In this document: positions 36,437-45,454 of the stretch, piece after piece
Position numbering within the stretch: position 1 is the first letter of the stretch
How the letters are laid out: every line of letters starts with the position of its first letter
The notes under the pieces: model-generated
Database searches by the model: none
Told to the model about the DNA's origin: nothing
The model's input: the letters and a program-made list of their open reading frames with translations, nothing else
Assembly: GCF_003248355.1 (NCBI RefSeq)
Contig: NZ_QKWY01000001.1
Location: 702,001-766,000 of the forward strand
DNA from: Streptomyces sp. AC1-42W
GTDB taxonomy: Bacteria; Actinomycetota; Actinomycetes; Streptomycetales; Streptomycetaceae
Length of the DNA stretch: 64,000 nt
Direction of reading: 5' to 3'
Made by a program: the position numbers and the translations under genes

Positions 36437-38368
36437 GTGTCCACGCCACCCACCCCGTCCCCCGCGACCGCGCACGCCACCGCGCACGCCGTCCCCGCCC
36501 TGGTCGAGCCGACGCTCGTGCGCGACGACCGGGGCGCCGTCCGGCAGGTCTCCGTACCGGCGTTCGCGCCGCCCGTCCGGCGCGGCTCGCTCGCCGACAT
36601 CCCGTTCGACAACGCCCGCGAGGCCCCCGGCGACGCCGTCCTCAGCCGCAAGCAGCCGGACGGCGGCTGGCAGGACGTGACGGCGGCGGAGTTCGCCGCC
36701 GAGGTGCTGGCCGTCGCCAAGGGCCTCGTCGCGGAGGGGCTGCGCGCGGGCGACCGCCTCGCGATCATGGCCCGTACGACCTACGAGTGGACCCTGCTCG
36801 ACTTCGCGGCCTGGGCGGCGGGCCTGGTCACCGTCCCCATCTACCCGACCTCGTCCGCCCTCCAGGCCCGCTGGATACTCCAGGACTCCGGGGCCGTCGC
36901 CTGCGCGGTCGAGACCGCCGACCAGGGCCGGACCGTCAGCCAGGAACGCAAGAACCTGCCCTCGCTCGCCCACCTCTGGCAACTCGACACGGGCGCGCTC
37001 GACCGGCTCCGCAAGCGCGGCGAGTACATCCCGGACGCCCTGGTCACCGAGCGCCGCGCCACCCTGGCCCCGGAGACCCCGGCCACCCTCATCTACACCT
37101 CCGGCACCACCGGCCGCCCCAAGGGCTGCGTCCTGACCCACGGCAACTTCTTCGCCGAGGTGGACAACGCCATCGAACTGCTGCACCCGGTGTTCAAGTC
37201 GGTCAGCAAGTACCCGGCGGCCACCCTGCTGTTCCTGCCGCTGTCGCACGTCTTCGGCCGGATGGTCGCCATCGGCTGCCTGCGCGCCCGCGTCCGCCTC
37301 GGCCACGCGCCCTCCATCAGGACGGAGGACCTGCTCGCCGACCTGGCCGGGTTCAAACCGTCGTTCCTGCTGGCGATCCCGTACGTCCTGGAGAAGGTCT
37401 ACAACACGGGCCGGGCCACCGCCGAGAAGATGGGGCGCGCCTCCTCCTTCGACCGGGCCGCCCGGATCGCCCAGCGCTACGGCCGGGCCGTCGAAGCCGC
37501 CGAACACGGCACCGGCCCCGGACCCGGCCTCGGGTTGCGCGCCGCCCGCGCGCTGTACGACCCGCTGGTCTACCGCCGCATCCGGGCCGCGCTCGGCGGC
37601 CACGTCCGGTACGCGATCTGCGGCGGCTCCCCGCTGGGGCGCCGGCTCGCCGCCTTCTACGCGGGCGCCGGCATCGAGATCTTCGAGGGCTACGGGCTGA
37701 CCGAGACGACCGCCGCCGCCACGGTCACCCCGCCGCTCAGGCCCCGCCTCGGCACGGTCGGCCGGCCGATGCCCGGCACCGCCGTACGGCTGGCCGACGA
37801 CGGGGAGGTGCTGCTCAGCGGTGGCCAGGTGTTCCAGGGGTACTGGGACGGGGCGAGCGGCACACCCGTACCCGTGCTGGACGGCGGCTGGTTCGCGACC
37901 GGGGACCTGGGCGCGCTCGACGAGGACGGCTACCTCACGATCACCGGCCGCAAGAAGGACATCATCATCACCTCGGGCGGCAAGAACGTCACCCCGGCCC
38001 CGCTGGAGGACTGGCTGCGCGCCCATCCGCTGGTCAGCCAGTGCATGGTGGTCGGCGACAACCGCTCGTTCGTCACCGCCCTGATCACGCTGGAGCCGGA
38101 CGGGCTCGCGCACTGGTGCCGGATGCGCAAGAAGGAGAACGTACCGCTGCGCGACCTCGTGCGCGACGAGGAACTGCGTACGGCGCTCCAGCGCGCGGTG
38201 GACGAGGCGAACAAGCTGGTCTCGCGGGCCGAGTCGATCCGCAAGTTCACGGTCCTGCCGGTCGACTTCACCGAGGAGGGCGGCCATCTGACGCCGTCGC
38301 TCAAGCTGAAACGCGACGCCGTCGCACGGGACTTCGCGGCGGAGATCGAGGAGCTGTACCGCAAGTGA
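36437..38368 (+). CDS. Long-chain acyl-CoA synthetase (AMP-binding)
   Basis: This 643-aa adenylate-forming enzyme shows the P-loop LIYTSGTTGRPKGCVLTHGN, the motif EGYGLTETTAAATV, GWFATGDLGALDEDGYLTI and the catalytic-lysine-region hinge GRKKDIIITSGGKNV. The GTG at 36437 lies 6 bases after CCAGGAG. It activates fatty acids, feeding the neighbouring thiolase/FabG/MaoC enzymes. Confidence 0.93.
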   Translation: MSTPPTPSPATAHATAHAVPALVEPTLVRDDRGAVRQVSVPAFAPPVRRGSLADIPFDNAREAPGDAVLSRKQPDGGWQDVTAAEFAAEVLAVAKGLVAEGLRAGDRLAIMARTTYEWTLLDFAAWAAGLVTVPIYPTSSALQARWILQDSGAVACAVETADQGRTVSQERKNLPSLAHLWQLDTGALDRLRKRGEYIPDALVTERRATLAPETPATLIYTSGTTGRPKGCVLTHGNFFAEVDNAIELLHPVFKSVSKYPAATLLFLPLSHVFGRMVAIGCLRARVRLGHAPSIRTEDLLADLAGFKPSFLLAIPYVLEKVYNTGRATAEKMGRASSFDRAARIAQRYGRAVEAAEHGTGPGPGLGLRAARALYDPLVYRRIRAALGGHVRYAICGGSPLGRRLAAFYAGAGIEIFEGYGLTETTAAATVTPPLRPRLGTVGRPMPGTAVRLADDGEVLLSGGQVFQGYWDGASGTPVPVLDGGWFATGDLGALDEDGYLTITGRKKDIIITSGGKNVTPAPLEDWLRAHPLVSQCMVVGDNRSFVTALITLEPDGLAHWCRMRKKENVPLRDLVRDEELRTALQRAVDEANKLVSRAESIRKFTVLPVDFTEEGGHLTPSLKLKRDAVARDFAAEIEELYRK

Positions 38369-38414
38369 GCCGCACCGTACGGGGGTCGTCGGCCCCGGCC
38401 CGCATGCGTACGCG

Positions 38415-39161
38415 TCAGGCCGGGGCGTCCTCCTCCGGGAGGCCCGGCGCCCTGGTGTGCAGGATCTCGCGGGCCTGCACGGCGGCCCGCTCGATGGACT
38501 CGGAGACGAAGTCCAGGTAACGGGCCATGTTCTCCAGCCGGTTGCCCGCCGGGGTGTCCCGGCCGAGCACGGGGACGCCCCGGCGCGCGGTCTCGGCGAG
38601 CTGGGCGGTCGAGCGGGCGCTCGCCATCATCGACTGGTGCATGATGTCGTCGTCCACGACGTACCGCTCGCGCCGCCCCTCGCGCTCCCGGCGGACCATG
38701 CTCTGCGTCTCCAGGAACGCGACCGCCTTGGACACCGAGGCCGGGCTGACCCGCAGGCGCTCGGCGAGTTCACCGGCGGTGAGGCTGCCGGAGTCGCTGA
38801 TGCTCAGGGCGGCCAGTACCCGGGACATCATCAGCGGCGCGCCCGACGCCAGCAGCATGTTCGTGAGCACCTCCTCGTACGCGCTCACCTCCTCGGCGTC
38901 CCGCCCGTACGGCTGCGGGGCGGCGTCCGGGCGGGCGGCGCGGGGGGCGGCGGCGGGCTTCCCGCGCCGGGAGCGCTGCTCGGTGGCGCGGTGGGCGAGG
39001 TCGGCGCGGTAGCCGGCGGGGCCGCCGTTGCGTGTGACCTCGCGGGTGATGGTCGAGGTCGGCCGGTCGAGCTGCCGGGCGATCTCGGCGTAGGCCAGGC
39101 CGTCCGCCAGACCGCGGGCGATCCGGCGGCGTTCCTGCTGGGTGAGCCTGCCTCCCGGCAT
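38415..39161 (-). CDS. GbsR/MarR-type regulator with an extra N-terminal HTH
   Basis: This 248-aa protein has an N-terminal HTH_38-like motif (LTQQERRRIARGLADGLAYA, EIARQLDRPTSTITREV) of the type found in IS30 transposases, then a winged helix of the GbsR/MarR kind (LTAGELAERLRVSPASVSKA). It is divergent from a DUF4097-ABC operon, which it presumably controls. Confidence 0.85.
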   Translation of the reverse strand: MPGGRLTQQERRRIARGLADGLAYAEIARQLDRPTSTITREVTRNGGPAGYRADLAHRATEQRSRRGKPAAAPRAARPDAAPQPYGRDAEEVSAYEEVLTNMLLASGAPLMMSRVLAALSISDSGSLTAGELAERLRVSPASVSKAVAFLETQSMVRREREGRRERYVVDDDIMHQSMMASARSTAQLAETARRGVPVLGRDTPAGNRLENMARYLDFVSESIERAAVQAREILHTRAPGLPEEDAPA

Positions 39162-39237
39162 CGGGCCCCCTCCTTCGTGGCACGGGTGCGGCCGCGGGGC
39201 GGCCGGTGTGCCGACTATAGCGTTCGCCGACAGATCA

Positions 39238-39361
39238 TTGCAACGAGCGCCGCTGCTGTTCGTTGCGTTGCGTGCGAGACGATTGCATCAACTTCCCTGT
39301 GTTGACGTGCAATTACGGGCTTCTGATGCAACAAGTGCGTTGCCGAAGTAGTGAATGCAAC
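39238..39361. promoter_or_regulatory. Cluster of TGCAAC/GTTGC elements, candidate operator array
   Basis: TGCAAC occurs at 39239, 39327 and 39356, with GTTGC at about 39262 and 39339 and TTGCATCAAC at 39283. These repeats in both orientations fill the divergent promoter region of the GbsR-like gene and the DUF4097 operon, which is also AT-rich for this genome. Confidence 0.5.
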
Positions 39362-39424
39362 GTAGCGTTTCTGTCATCGGAAAGCGCGGGTCGCTCGGAC
39401 TCGCCTCCGCAGAAGGAGCGCGTC

Positions 39425-40093
39425 ATGCCGAAGTTCGACACCCCCGCCGCCATCACCGCCCGCGTCGACATCCCCGCCGGCCACATCCGGTTCATCGCCG
39501 CCGACCGCGCCGACACCGTGGTCGAGGTCCGGCCCGCCGACGCCGCCAGGAGCCGCGACACCAAGGCCGCCGAGCGCGTCGAAGTGGCCTACGCGGACGG
39601 CGTCCTGGACATCCGGGCCGCCAAGGGCCCGCGCAGCCGGCTCCTCGGCGACTCCGGGTCCGTCGAGATCACCGTCCAGCTCCCGGCCGGCTCGCACGTC
39701 GAGGCGAAGGCCGGCGCCGCGGAGTTCCGGGGCGTCGGGCGCCTCGGGAACGTCGTCTTCGAGGGCGGCTACCGCTCGGTCAAGCTCGACGAGGCCGCGA
39801 GCGCCCGGCTCACCGCGCACGACGGTGCCGTCACCGTCCGCCGCCTCACCGGACCCGGCGACCTCAGCACCCAGCGCGGCGACGTGACCGTGCACGAGGC
39901 GACCGGGGGCGCCCTCACCCTCACCACCCAGCTCGGTGACATCACGGTCGGCGCGGCGCGCGGCGTCGCGGCCGTGCTCGACGCCGGCACCGTACTCGGC
40001 CGCGTCGCCAACACCCTCCGCAACGACGGCACGCCCGCCCTGACGATCCGGGCGACCACCACCAAGGGCGACATCACCGCCCACAGCCTCTGA
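39425..40093 (+). CDS. DUF4097 beta-helix-like protein
   Basis: This 222-aa protein without signal peptide is made of repeated short beta segments (VEVRPAD, VEVAYADGVLDI, VEITVQLPAG, TVHEATGGALTL), as in DUF4097/adhesin-like proteins. The ATG at 39425 follows AGAAGGAGC. It is the first gene of an operon with an ABC exporter. The function is unknown, perhaps accessory to the exporter. Confidence 0.82.
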   Translation: MPKFDTPAAITARVDIPAGHIRFIAADRADTVVEVRPADAARSRDTKAAERVEVAYADGVLDIRAAKGPRSRLLGDSGSVEITVQLPAGSHVEAKAGAAEFRGVGRLGNVVFEGGYRSVKLDEAASARLTAHDGAVTVRRLTGPGDLSTQRGDVTVHEATGGALTLTTQLGDITVGAARGVAAVLDAGTVLGRVANTLRNDGTPALTIRATTTKGDITAHSL

Positions 40094-40125
40094 CTCTCCT
40101 CCCCGCACCCCGAAGGAGCCCTCCC

Positions 40126-41088
40126 ATGACGAACCCGGCCATCGCCGCGAGCAATCTGCGCAAGGCGTACGGCGACAAGACCGTCCTCGACGGCATCGAT
40201 CTGCGCATCCCGGCCGGAACGGTGTTCGCCCTGCTCGGGCCGAACGGCGCCGGCAAGACCACCGCCGTCAAGATCCTCTCCACGCTGATCTCGCCCGGCC
40301 CCGGCTCCGGCCCGATCGAGGTGGCCGGCCACGACCTGGCGTCGGACCCCCGGGCCGTGCGCGCGGCGATCGGCGTGACCGGCCAGTTCTCGGCGGTGGA
40401 CGGCCTGATCACCGGCGAGGAGAACATGCTCCTGATGGCCGACCTGCACCACCTGTCCAAGGCGGAGGGCCGGCGCGTCACCGCGGAGCTGCTGGAACGC
40501 TTCGACCTCACCGACGCGGCGAAGAAGCCCGCCGCCACCTACTCCGGCGGCATGAAGCGCCGCCTCGACATCGCGATGACGCTGGTCGGCGCCCCCCGGA
40601 TCATCTTCCTGGACGAGCCGACCACCGGGCTCGACCCGCGCTCCCGGCACGGCATGTGGCAGGTCGTCCGGGGCCTCGTCGCCGGTGGCGTGACCGTCTT
40701 CCTCACCACCCAGTACCTGGAGGAGGCCGACGAACTCGCCGACCGCATCGCCGTACTGAACAACGGACGGATCGCCGCCGAGGGCACCGCCGACGAGCTG
40801 AAACGGATCGTCCCCGGCGGCCACGTCCGGCTTCGCTTCAGCGACCCGGCCGCCTACCGCGAGGCCGCCGACCACCTCGCCGCCGACGCCGCCCGCGACG
40901 ACGAGGCGCTGGCCCTGCGCCTCCCCGGCGACGGCACCCAGAGCATCCTGCGCTCCATCCTCGACCGGCTGGACGCCGCCGGCATCGAGGCCGACGAGTT
41001 CACCGTGCACACGCCCGACCTCGACGACGTCTTCTTCGCCCTCACCGACACCGCCGCTCCCGCCCCGTCCGAGGAGGCCGCCCGATGA
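40126..41088 (+). CDS. ABC transporter ATP-binding protein (DrrA-like)
   Basis: This 320-aa ATPase has Walker A GPNGAGKTT, signature YSGGMKRRLD, Walker B IIFLDEPTTGLD and the switch His replaced by a Gln-rich TTQYLEEAD, as in daunorubicin-resistance DrrA proteins. It is translationally coupled to the permease (ATGA). Confidence 0.94.
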   Translation: MTNPAIAASNLRKAYGDKTVLDGIDLRIPAGTVFALLGPNGAGKTTAVKILSTLISPGPGSGPIEVAGHDLASDPRAVRAAIGVTGQFSAVDGLITGEENMLLMADLHHLSKAEGRRVTAELLERFDLTDAAKKPAATYSGGMKRRLDIAMTLVGAPRIIFLDEPTTGLDPRSRHGMWQVVRGLVAGGVTVFLTTQYLEEADELADRIAVLNNGRIAAEGTADELKRIVPGGHVRLRFSDPAAYREAADHLAADAARDDEALALRLPGDGTQSILRSILDRLDAAGIEADEFTVHTPDLDDVFFALTDTAAPAPSEEAAR

Positions 41089-41861
41089 GCACCCTGTCCC
41101 TCGCCGTCCGCGACTCGGCGACCATGCTGCGCCGCAACCTGCTGCACGCCCGGCGCTATCCGTCGCTCACGCTGAACCTGCTGCTCACCCCGGTGATGCT
41201 GCTCCTGCTGTTCGTCTACGTCTTCGGCGACACCATGAGCGGCGGCGCCGGCCGGGACGCGTACATCGCGTACATCGTGCCGGGCATCCTGCTGATGACC
41301 ATCGGCTCGACCACCGTCGGCACCGCCGTCTCCGTGACGATGGACATGACCGAGGGCATCGTCGCCCGCTTCCGCACCATGGCCATCCACCGGGGATCGG
41401 TCCTGTTCGGCCATGTCGCCGGGAGCGTTCTGCGTACGCTGCTGAGCGTCGTGATCGTCGGCGCGGTCGGGGTCGCCATGGGCTTCCGCTCCACCGGCGC
41501 CACCGCCCTGGAGTGGCTGGCCGCCTTCGGCCTGCTCGCCCTGTTCGCGCTGGCCTTCACCTGGATCGCCGTGGGCATGGGCCTGGGCAGCCCCAACGTG
41601 GAGGCCGCCAGCAACAACGCCACTCCGCTGATCCTGCTGCCGCTGATCTCCAGCGCGTTCGTCCCGCTGGAGTCGATGCCCGGCTGGTTCCGGCCGATCG
41701 CCGGGTATCAGCCGTTCACCCCGACGATCGAGACCCTGCGCGGGCTGCTGCTCGGTACGGAGATCGGCCACAACGGGTGGCTCGCGGCCGGCTGGTGCGT
41801 CGCGCTCACCGTCCTCGGATACCTCTGGTCCAGGGCGCAGTTCAACCGCGACCCGAAGTAG
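41085..41861 (+). CDS. ABC-2 type permease (DrrB-like)
   Basis: This 258-aa protein with six hydrophobic segments carries the ABC-2 signature near SSAFVPLESMPGWFRPIAGY. It partners the upstream ATPase to form a drug or lipid exporter. Confidence 0.92.
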   Translation: MSTLSLAVRDSATMLRRNLLHARRYPSLTLNLLLTPVMLLLLFVYVFGDTMSGGAGRDAYIAYIVPGILLMTIGSTTVGTAVSVTMDMTEGIVARFRTMAIHRGSVLFGHVAGSVLRTLLSVVIVGAVGVAMGFRSTGATALEWLAAFGLLALFALAFTWIAVGMGLGSPNVEAASNNATPLILLPLISSAFVPLESMPGWFRPIAGYQPFTPTIETLRGLLLGTEIGHNGWLAAGWCVALTVLGYLWSRAQFNRDPK

Positions 41862-41921
41862 GGCCCCAGTCCGGGGTGGCCGGGGCCTGTTCGATCGCGC
41901 CGAACTATCTCGGCCTCAAGC

Positions 41922-41986
41922 ATCTTGACATCAAGAGAATGTGCGGGCAGGCTACCGCGCGTCGATAGGTCTCTTGATGTCGAGAT
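41922..41986. promoter_or_regulatory. 17-bp inverted repeat upstream of the MFS gene
   Basis: ATCTTGACATCAAGAGA (41922-41938) and the reverse complement of 41970-41986 differ at one position; each half is itself nearly palindromic. This is a typical MarR-type operator pair in actinobacteria and sits just before the MFS start at 42005. No marR gene is adjacent. Confidence 0.65.
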
Positions 41987-42004
41987 ACTTGGGGGTGGGC
42001 GGCG

Positions 42005-43297
42005 GTGGAGAAGCGCCGGGAGGCGGGGCTGTTCGCCCAGTTGAGGAATCCGCCGGGCGGCCGGGACGCCCGGATCATGCTGCGCGCGCTGGCCGTGGAC
42101 CGCACCGGCACCGGACTGTGGGCGGCCTCCTCGGTCCTCTACCTCACCTTCGTCACGCATCTCAGCGCCCAGCAGATCGGCGTCCTGCTCGGCGCGGCGG
42201 GCGTCGCCGGCATCGCGGGCTCCCCGCTCGCGGGCCGCCTGGCCGGCCGGCTCCCCTTACGCACCCTGCTGATCGGCTGTCACCTCCTGCGGCTGGTGAC
42301 GCTCACGCTGGTGCTGGTCTGTACGCGGTTCGAGGCGCTGCTCGTCGTGGTCGCGGTGACCTACCTCGGGGACCGGGCGGCCAAGACCCTGGAGATGCTG
42401 TTCGCCACCCGCGCGGCGGGCGACCGGCGAGCCGCGTACCAGGCGCTGTCCCGCAGCGCGTCCAACGCGGGATACGGCTTCGGCGCGGGGATCGCCGCGC
42501 TCGGCCTGGCGGTCGGCACGACGGACGCGTACCGCGCGCTGATCATCGGCAACGCCCTCTCCTTCGTCGTCGCCGCCGCGCTGGTGTGGCGTACGAGCGG
42601 GCCGGGCGCCCGTACGGTCGGGGAACCGCGCCCGGCGGTCGACGGGCCGGTCCGCCCCAAGGGCCCCTGGCGGGACCGGGGTTACCTCCGCTTCGTGCTC
42701 CTCGACATCCCGATGAACCTGGACGACTCGATCCTGGGTGTCGGCCTCCCGCTCTGGCTCGTCAGCGAGACCTCCGCCCCGCACGCCCTCGTCCCGGCGT
42801 TCCTGGTCATCAACACCGTGCTCGTCGTCCTGCTCCAACTCGCCGTCTCCCGAAGGGCGGAGGGCCCCCGGGGCGCCGTGCGGGCGCTCGGCCTGTACGG
42901 CGCCCTGATGTGCGTGTGCTGCGCCCTGCCCGCCTGGGCGGCGAGCGCCGGCACGTGGACGGCGGCGGTCGTGCTGCTCGCGGCCGCCGTCCTGGTCACG
43001 ATGGCGGAGCTGATGCGCTCGGTCAGCTCCTGGGAACTGGCCGTCCTGCTCGCCCCGCCCGGCGAACGCGCCGCCTATCTGGGCGTGGCCGGCATGTCCC
43101 AGTCCATCCAGAAGTCGGCGGGCCCGCCTCTGCTGACGGGCGTCGTGATGGCCGCGGGCCCGGCGGGCTGGCTGGCCCTGGGCGCGGCGGTGGCCGGCCT
43201 GGCGGCGGTCCAACGACGTTGCTGCGCCGGGCGTTTGGCGTCGATGGACGAGGTCCGGGACCCGGCGGGCGGAGCGGGGTCGCGTACGGGCGGCTGA
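42005..43297 (+). CDS. MFS transporter
   Basis: This 430-aa polytopic protein has a start TTG/GTG-type codon at 42005 following the operator region. It shows the MFS-like loop GSPLAGRLAGRLPLRTLLIG and twelve hydrophobic stretches. Substrate unknown; the upstream MarR-like operator pair suggests inducible efflux. Confidence 0.87.
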   Translation: MEKRREAGLFAQLRNPPGGRDARIMLRALAVDRTGTGLWAASSVLYLTFVTHLSAQQIGVLLGAAGVAGIAGSPLAGRLAGRLPLRTLLIGCHLLRLVTLTLVLVCTRFEALLVVVAVTYLGDRAAKTLEMLFATRAAGDRRAAYQALSRSASNAGYGFGAGIAALGLAVGTTDAYRALIIGNALSFVVAAALVWRTSGPGARTVGEPRPAVDGPVRPKGPWRDRGYLRFVLLDIPMNLDDSILGVGLPLWLVSETSAPHALVPAFLVINTVLVVLLQLAVSRRAEGPRGAVRALGLYGALMCVCCALPAWAASAGTWTAAVVLLAAAVLVTMAELMRSVSSWELAVLLAPPGERAAYLGVAGMSQSIQKSAGPPLLTGVVMAAGPAGWLALGAAVAGLAAVQRRCCAGRLASMDEVRDPAGGAGSRTGG

Positions 43298-43344
43298 GCG
43301 GAATACGGGTGTGCCGGTGCCGGGGTCCACGTCATCATGGGTCC

Positions 43345-43557
43345 ATGAACACTGCGCCGAGTCGTGCTCTGGGTGTGCTTCTGCTGCTGATCGGACTGGC
43401 CGGGGTCCTGTGGGCGGCCCTGGGTGACCCCCAGGGCTGGCACGGCGGGATGCGCTGGGTGCGTTACGCCTTCGTGCTGGCGTCCCTGGGCCTGATCACG
43501 GGCAGCACGCGGCTGCTCTTCCCCGGCCCCCGCCGCGAGGCCGGCGCGGACGAGTAG
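43345..43557 (+). CDS. Small two-helix membrane protein (70 aa)
   Basis: An ATG at 43345 begins MNTAPSRALGVLLLLIGLAG, and a second helix WVRYAFVLASLGLITGSTRL follows, with a short basic/acidic tail. The length and hydrophobicity fit a small integral membrane protein of unknown function. Confidence 0.65.
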   Translation: MNTAPSRALGVLLLLIGLAGVLWAALGDPQGWHGGMRWVRYAFVLASLGLITGSTRLLFPGPRREAGADE

Positions 43558-43581
43558 GGGGAGCTCCGCCCGGCGCGGCGG

Positions 43582-44307
43582 TCAGGCCGCGCGCCAGTAG
43601 CCCAGGGCGTGCACGCGCTCCTTGGGAACGGCCAGTTCCTTGCGTACGTACGCCGCCAGGGACCTGGTCGTCGCCGTGTCGCAGGCGATCCACACGTACG
43701 CGTCCGAGGCGTCGGCGCCCAGCAGGCCCGGCAGCCCGGACCGCACCGCGTCGGCCAGCGCGCCGCCCCGCCGCTCCACCCGGTGCAGCGTGTGGCGGCC
43801 GGGGGCCAGGCGCAGCGGCGGCTCGGCGTCCTCGCCGGGCGGGGTCTCGTACCAGACGGTGGCCGGGGTCGCCGGAAGGGCGTCCAGCAGGGAGTTGATC
43901 GCGGGCAGCGAGGCCGGGTCGCCGATCACGAAGAGCCGGGCGGGGGCCGGCTCGGGCAGGGCGAATCCGGTGCCCTGGAGCGTGGCCTCGATCGTGTCCC
44001 CGGGCCGGGCCGCCAGCGCCCATTCGGTGGCGGGGCCCTCGTGGAGTGCGAACTCCAGGGTGAAGGCGCCGGCCTCCGGGTCCGGGTCGACCAGGGTGTA
44101 GGCGCGCTGGTGCGGTTTGCCGGCCCGGTCGAACCAGAGCCGCACCCACATCGTCGGGTGCGCCCCGCCGGTCGCGGCGAGCAGCCCGCCGTCCGTGACG
44201 GTGAGGCGCCGGAAGCCGCCGGCGGGCGGCTCGGTCGCGGTGACGGTGAACGTGAAGTCGCGCCCTCGCATGAGCTTGAGGACGACGCCCTCCCAGCCGT
44301 GCCCCAT
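43582..44307 (-). CDS. Siderophore-interacting protein (ferric-siderophore reductase)
   Basis: This 241-aa FAD-dependent reductase releases iron from imported siderophores. It has the FAD-binding motif HQRAYTLVDPD (RxYT-type) and the NAD-binding region LFVIGDPASLPAINSLL, with a C-terminal EASDAYVWIACDT-like segment. The ATG at 44307 is just downstream of an iron box. The frame is open further upstream but only by chance. Confidence 0.9.
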   Translation of the reverse strand: MGHGWEGVVLKLMRGRDFTFTVTATEPPAGGFRRLTVTDGGLLAATGGAHPTMWVRLWFDRAGKPHQRAYTLVDPDPEAGAFTLEFALHEGPATEWALAARPGDTIEATLQGTGFALPEPAPARLFVIGDPASLPAINSLLDALPATPATVWYETPPGEDAEPPLRLAPGRHTLHRVERRGGALADAVRSGLPGLLGADASDAYVWIACDTATTRSLAAYVRKELAVPKERVHALGYWRAA

Positions 44308-44341
44308 GACCGTACCCACCCCTCCGCATCTGCGTTCTTGT

Positions 44342-44360
44342 TTAGGTGAGCCTAACCTAA
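44342..44360 (-). promoter_or_regulatory. Iron box (IdeR/DmdR1 operator)
   Basis: The 19-bp TTAGGTGAGCCTAACCTAA matches the actinobacterial iron-box consensus (TTAGGTTAGGCTCACCTAA). It lies 35 bases upstream of the siderophore-interacting protein start, so that gene should be repressed by iron. Confidence 0.93.
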
Positions 44361-44451
44361 GTTTCGTGCTCCGGGTGGGCGCGGTCTCCGCTTCGCGGCA
44401 CGGAACGGCATACGTTGGAGCGCCACGGGACAACGACGGAGGTGCCTTCGC

Positions 44452-45282
44452 ATGCGGATCGCCACCACGATCTTCCTCACCGACGAGACCATCACCCCGG
44501 TACGCCTGGCGCGCCAGCTCGAACAGCGCGGCTTCGCCGGGCTCTATCTGCCCGAGCACACCCACATCCCGGCCGGCCGCGAGACGCCCTACCCGGCGGG
44601 CGGCGAACTGCCCCGCGAGTACGGCCGCACCCTGGACCCCTTCGTCGCGCTCGCCCAGGCCGCCGCGGTGACGGAACGGCTGACCCTCGGCACCGGCATC
44701 ACGCTCATCGCCCAGCACGACCCGATCGACCTGGCCAAGCGGATCGCCACGCTCGACCACCTCTCCGGCGGCCGCTTCACCCTCGGCATCGGCTACGGCT
44801 GGAACGTCGAGGAGGCCGCCGACCACGGCGTGGACTGGTCGACCCGCCGCCGCCTCGCCGACGAACGCCTTGCCCTGATGCGGGCCCTGTGGGCGGCCGA
44901 ACCCACGGCGTACGAGGGTGAGTTCGGCTCCGTACGCGCCAGCCACGCCCACCCGAAGCCGCACCGCGAGCGCGGCCCCCGCACCCTGCTCGGCGGCGCG
45001 GAGGGCCCCCGGCTGTTCGACCGCATCGCCCGCACGGCGGACGGCTGGCTCCCCATCGGCGGCCGCGGCCTCACGGAGTCCGTGCCCCGCCTCCGTACCG
45101 CTTGGGAAGCCGCCGGCCGCGACCCGAAGGACCTCCACGTCGTCCCGTACGCGGTCAACCCCACCCCCGGCAAGCTGTCCCACTACGCGGACCTGGGCAT
45201 CGAGGAGGTGGTCCTCCAACTCCCCCCGACACAGGAACCGGAGGTACTACGCACCCTGGACGCGTACGCGGCCTACCTCTGA
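44452..45282 (+). CDS. LLM-class F420-dependent oxidoreductase
   Basis: This 276-aa luciferase-like TIM barrel has the N-terminal MRIATTIFLTDETITP, the GFAGLYLPEHTHIP segment and the cofactor region LTLGTGITLIAQHDP with FTLGIGYGWNVEE. Its last 180 bases form the left part of the direct repeat that bounds cassette 2, and a shortened copy of its 3' end recurs at 51433. Confidence 0.9.
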   Translation: MRIATTIFLTDETITPVRLARQLEQRGFAGLYLPEHTHIPAGRETPYPAGGELPREYGRTLDPFVALAQAAAVTERLTLGTGITLIAQHDPIDLAKRIATLDHLSGGRFTLGIGYGWNVEEAADHGVDWSTRRRLADERLALMRALWAAEPTAYEGEFGSVRASHAHPKPHRERGPRTLLGGAEGPRLFDRIARTADGWLPIGGRGLTESVPRLRTAWEAAGRDPKDLHVVPYAVNPTPGKLSHYADLGIEEVVLQLPPTQEPEVLRTLDAYAAYL

Positions 45283-45343
45283 CCGCGCCACCGGCACCGC
45301 CGGCCGGGCGCCTCAGCGGAGGTACGTCTGCTGCCACTCGATC
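45103..45343. repeat. Left direct repeat bounding cassette 2
   Basis: The segment 45103-45343 covers the end of the F420 oxidoreductase gene, the short intergenic space and, on the minus strand, the last residues and stop of the HD-domain gene at 51521 (SIEWQQTYLR). It recurs at 51433-51551 in the same orientation. Blocks of 52 bp (45103-45154) and 50 bp (45294-45343) are identical; between them the right copy lacks 117 bp and 5 bp. Confidence 0.9.
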
Positions 45344-45454
45344 CCGCTGCGGTCGTGCGGCTACGGTGACCAGGGAGTGCCCTGAGTCGTGGAAGCGGCG
45401 ACGGATGCCGGCCGCTGCTGGTCACATGCGGTGCGCGTCTCGGGGAAACCGGGA

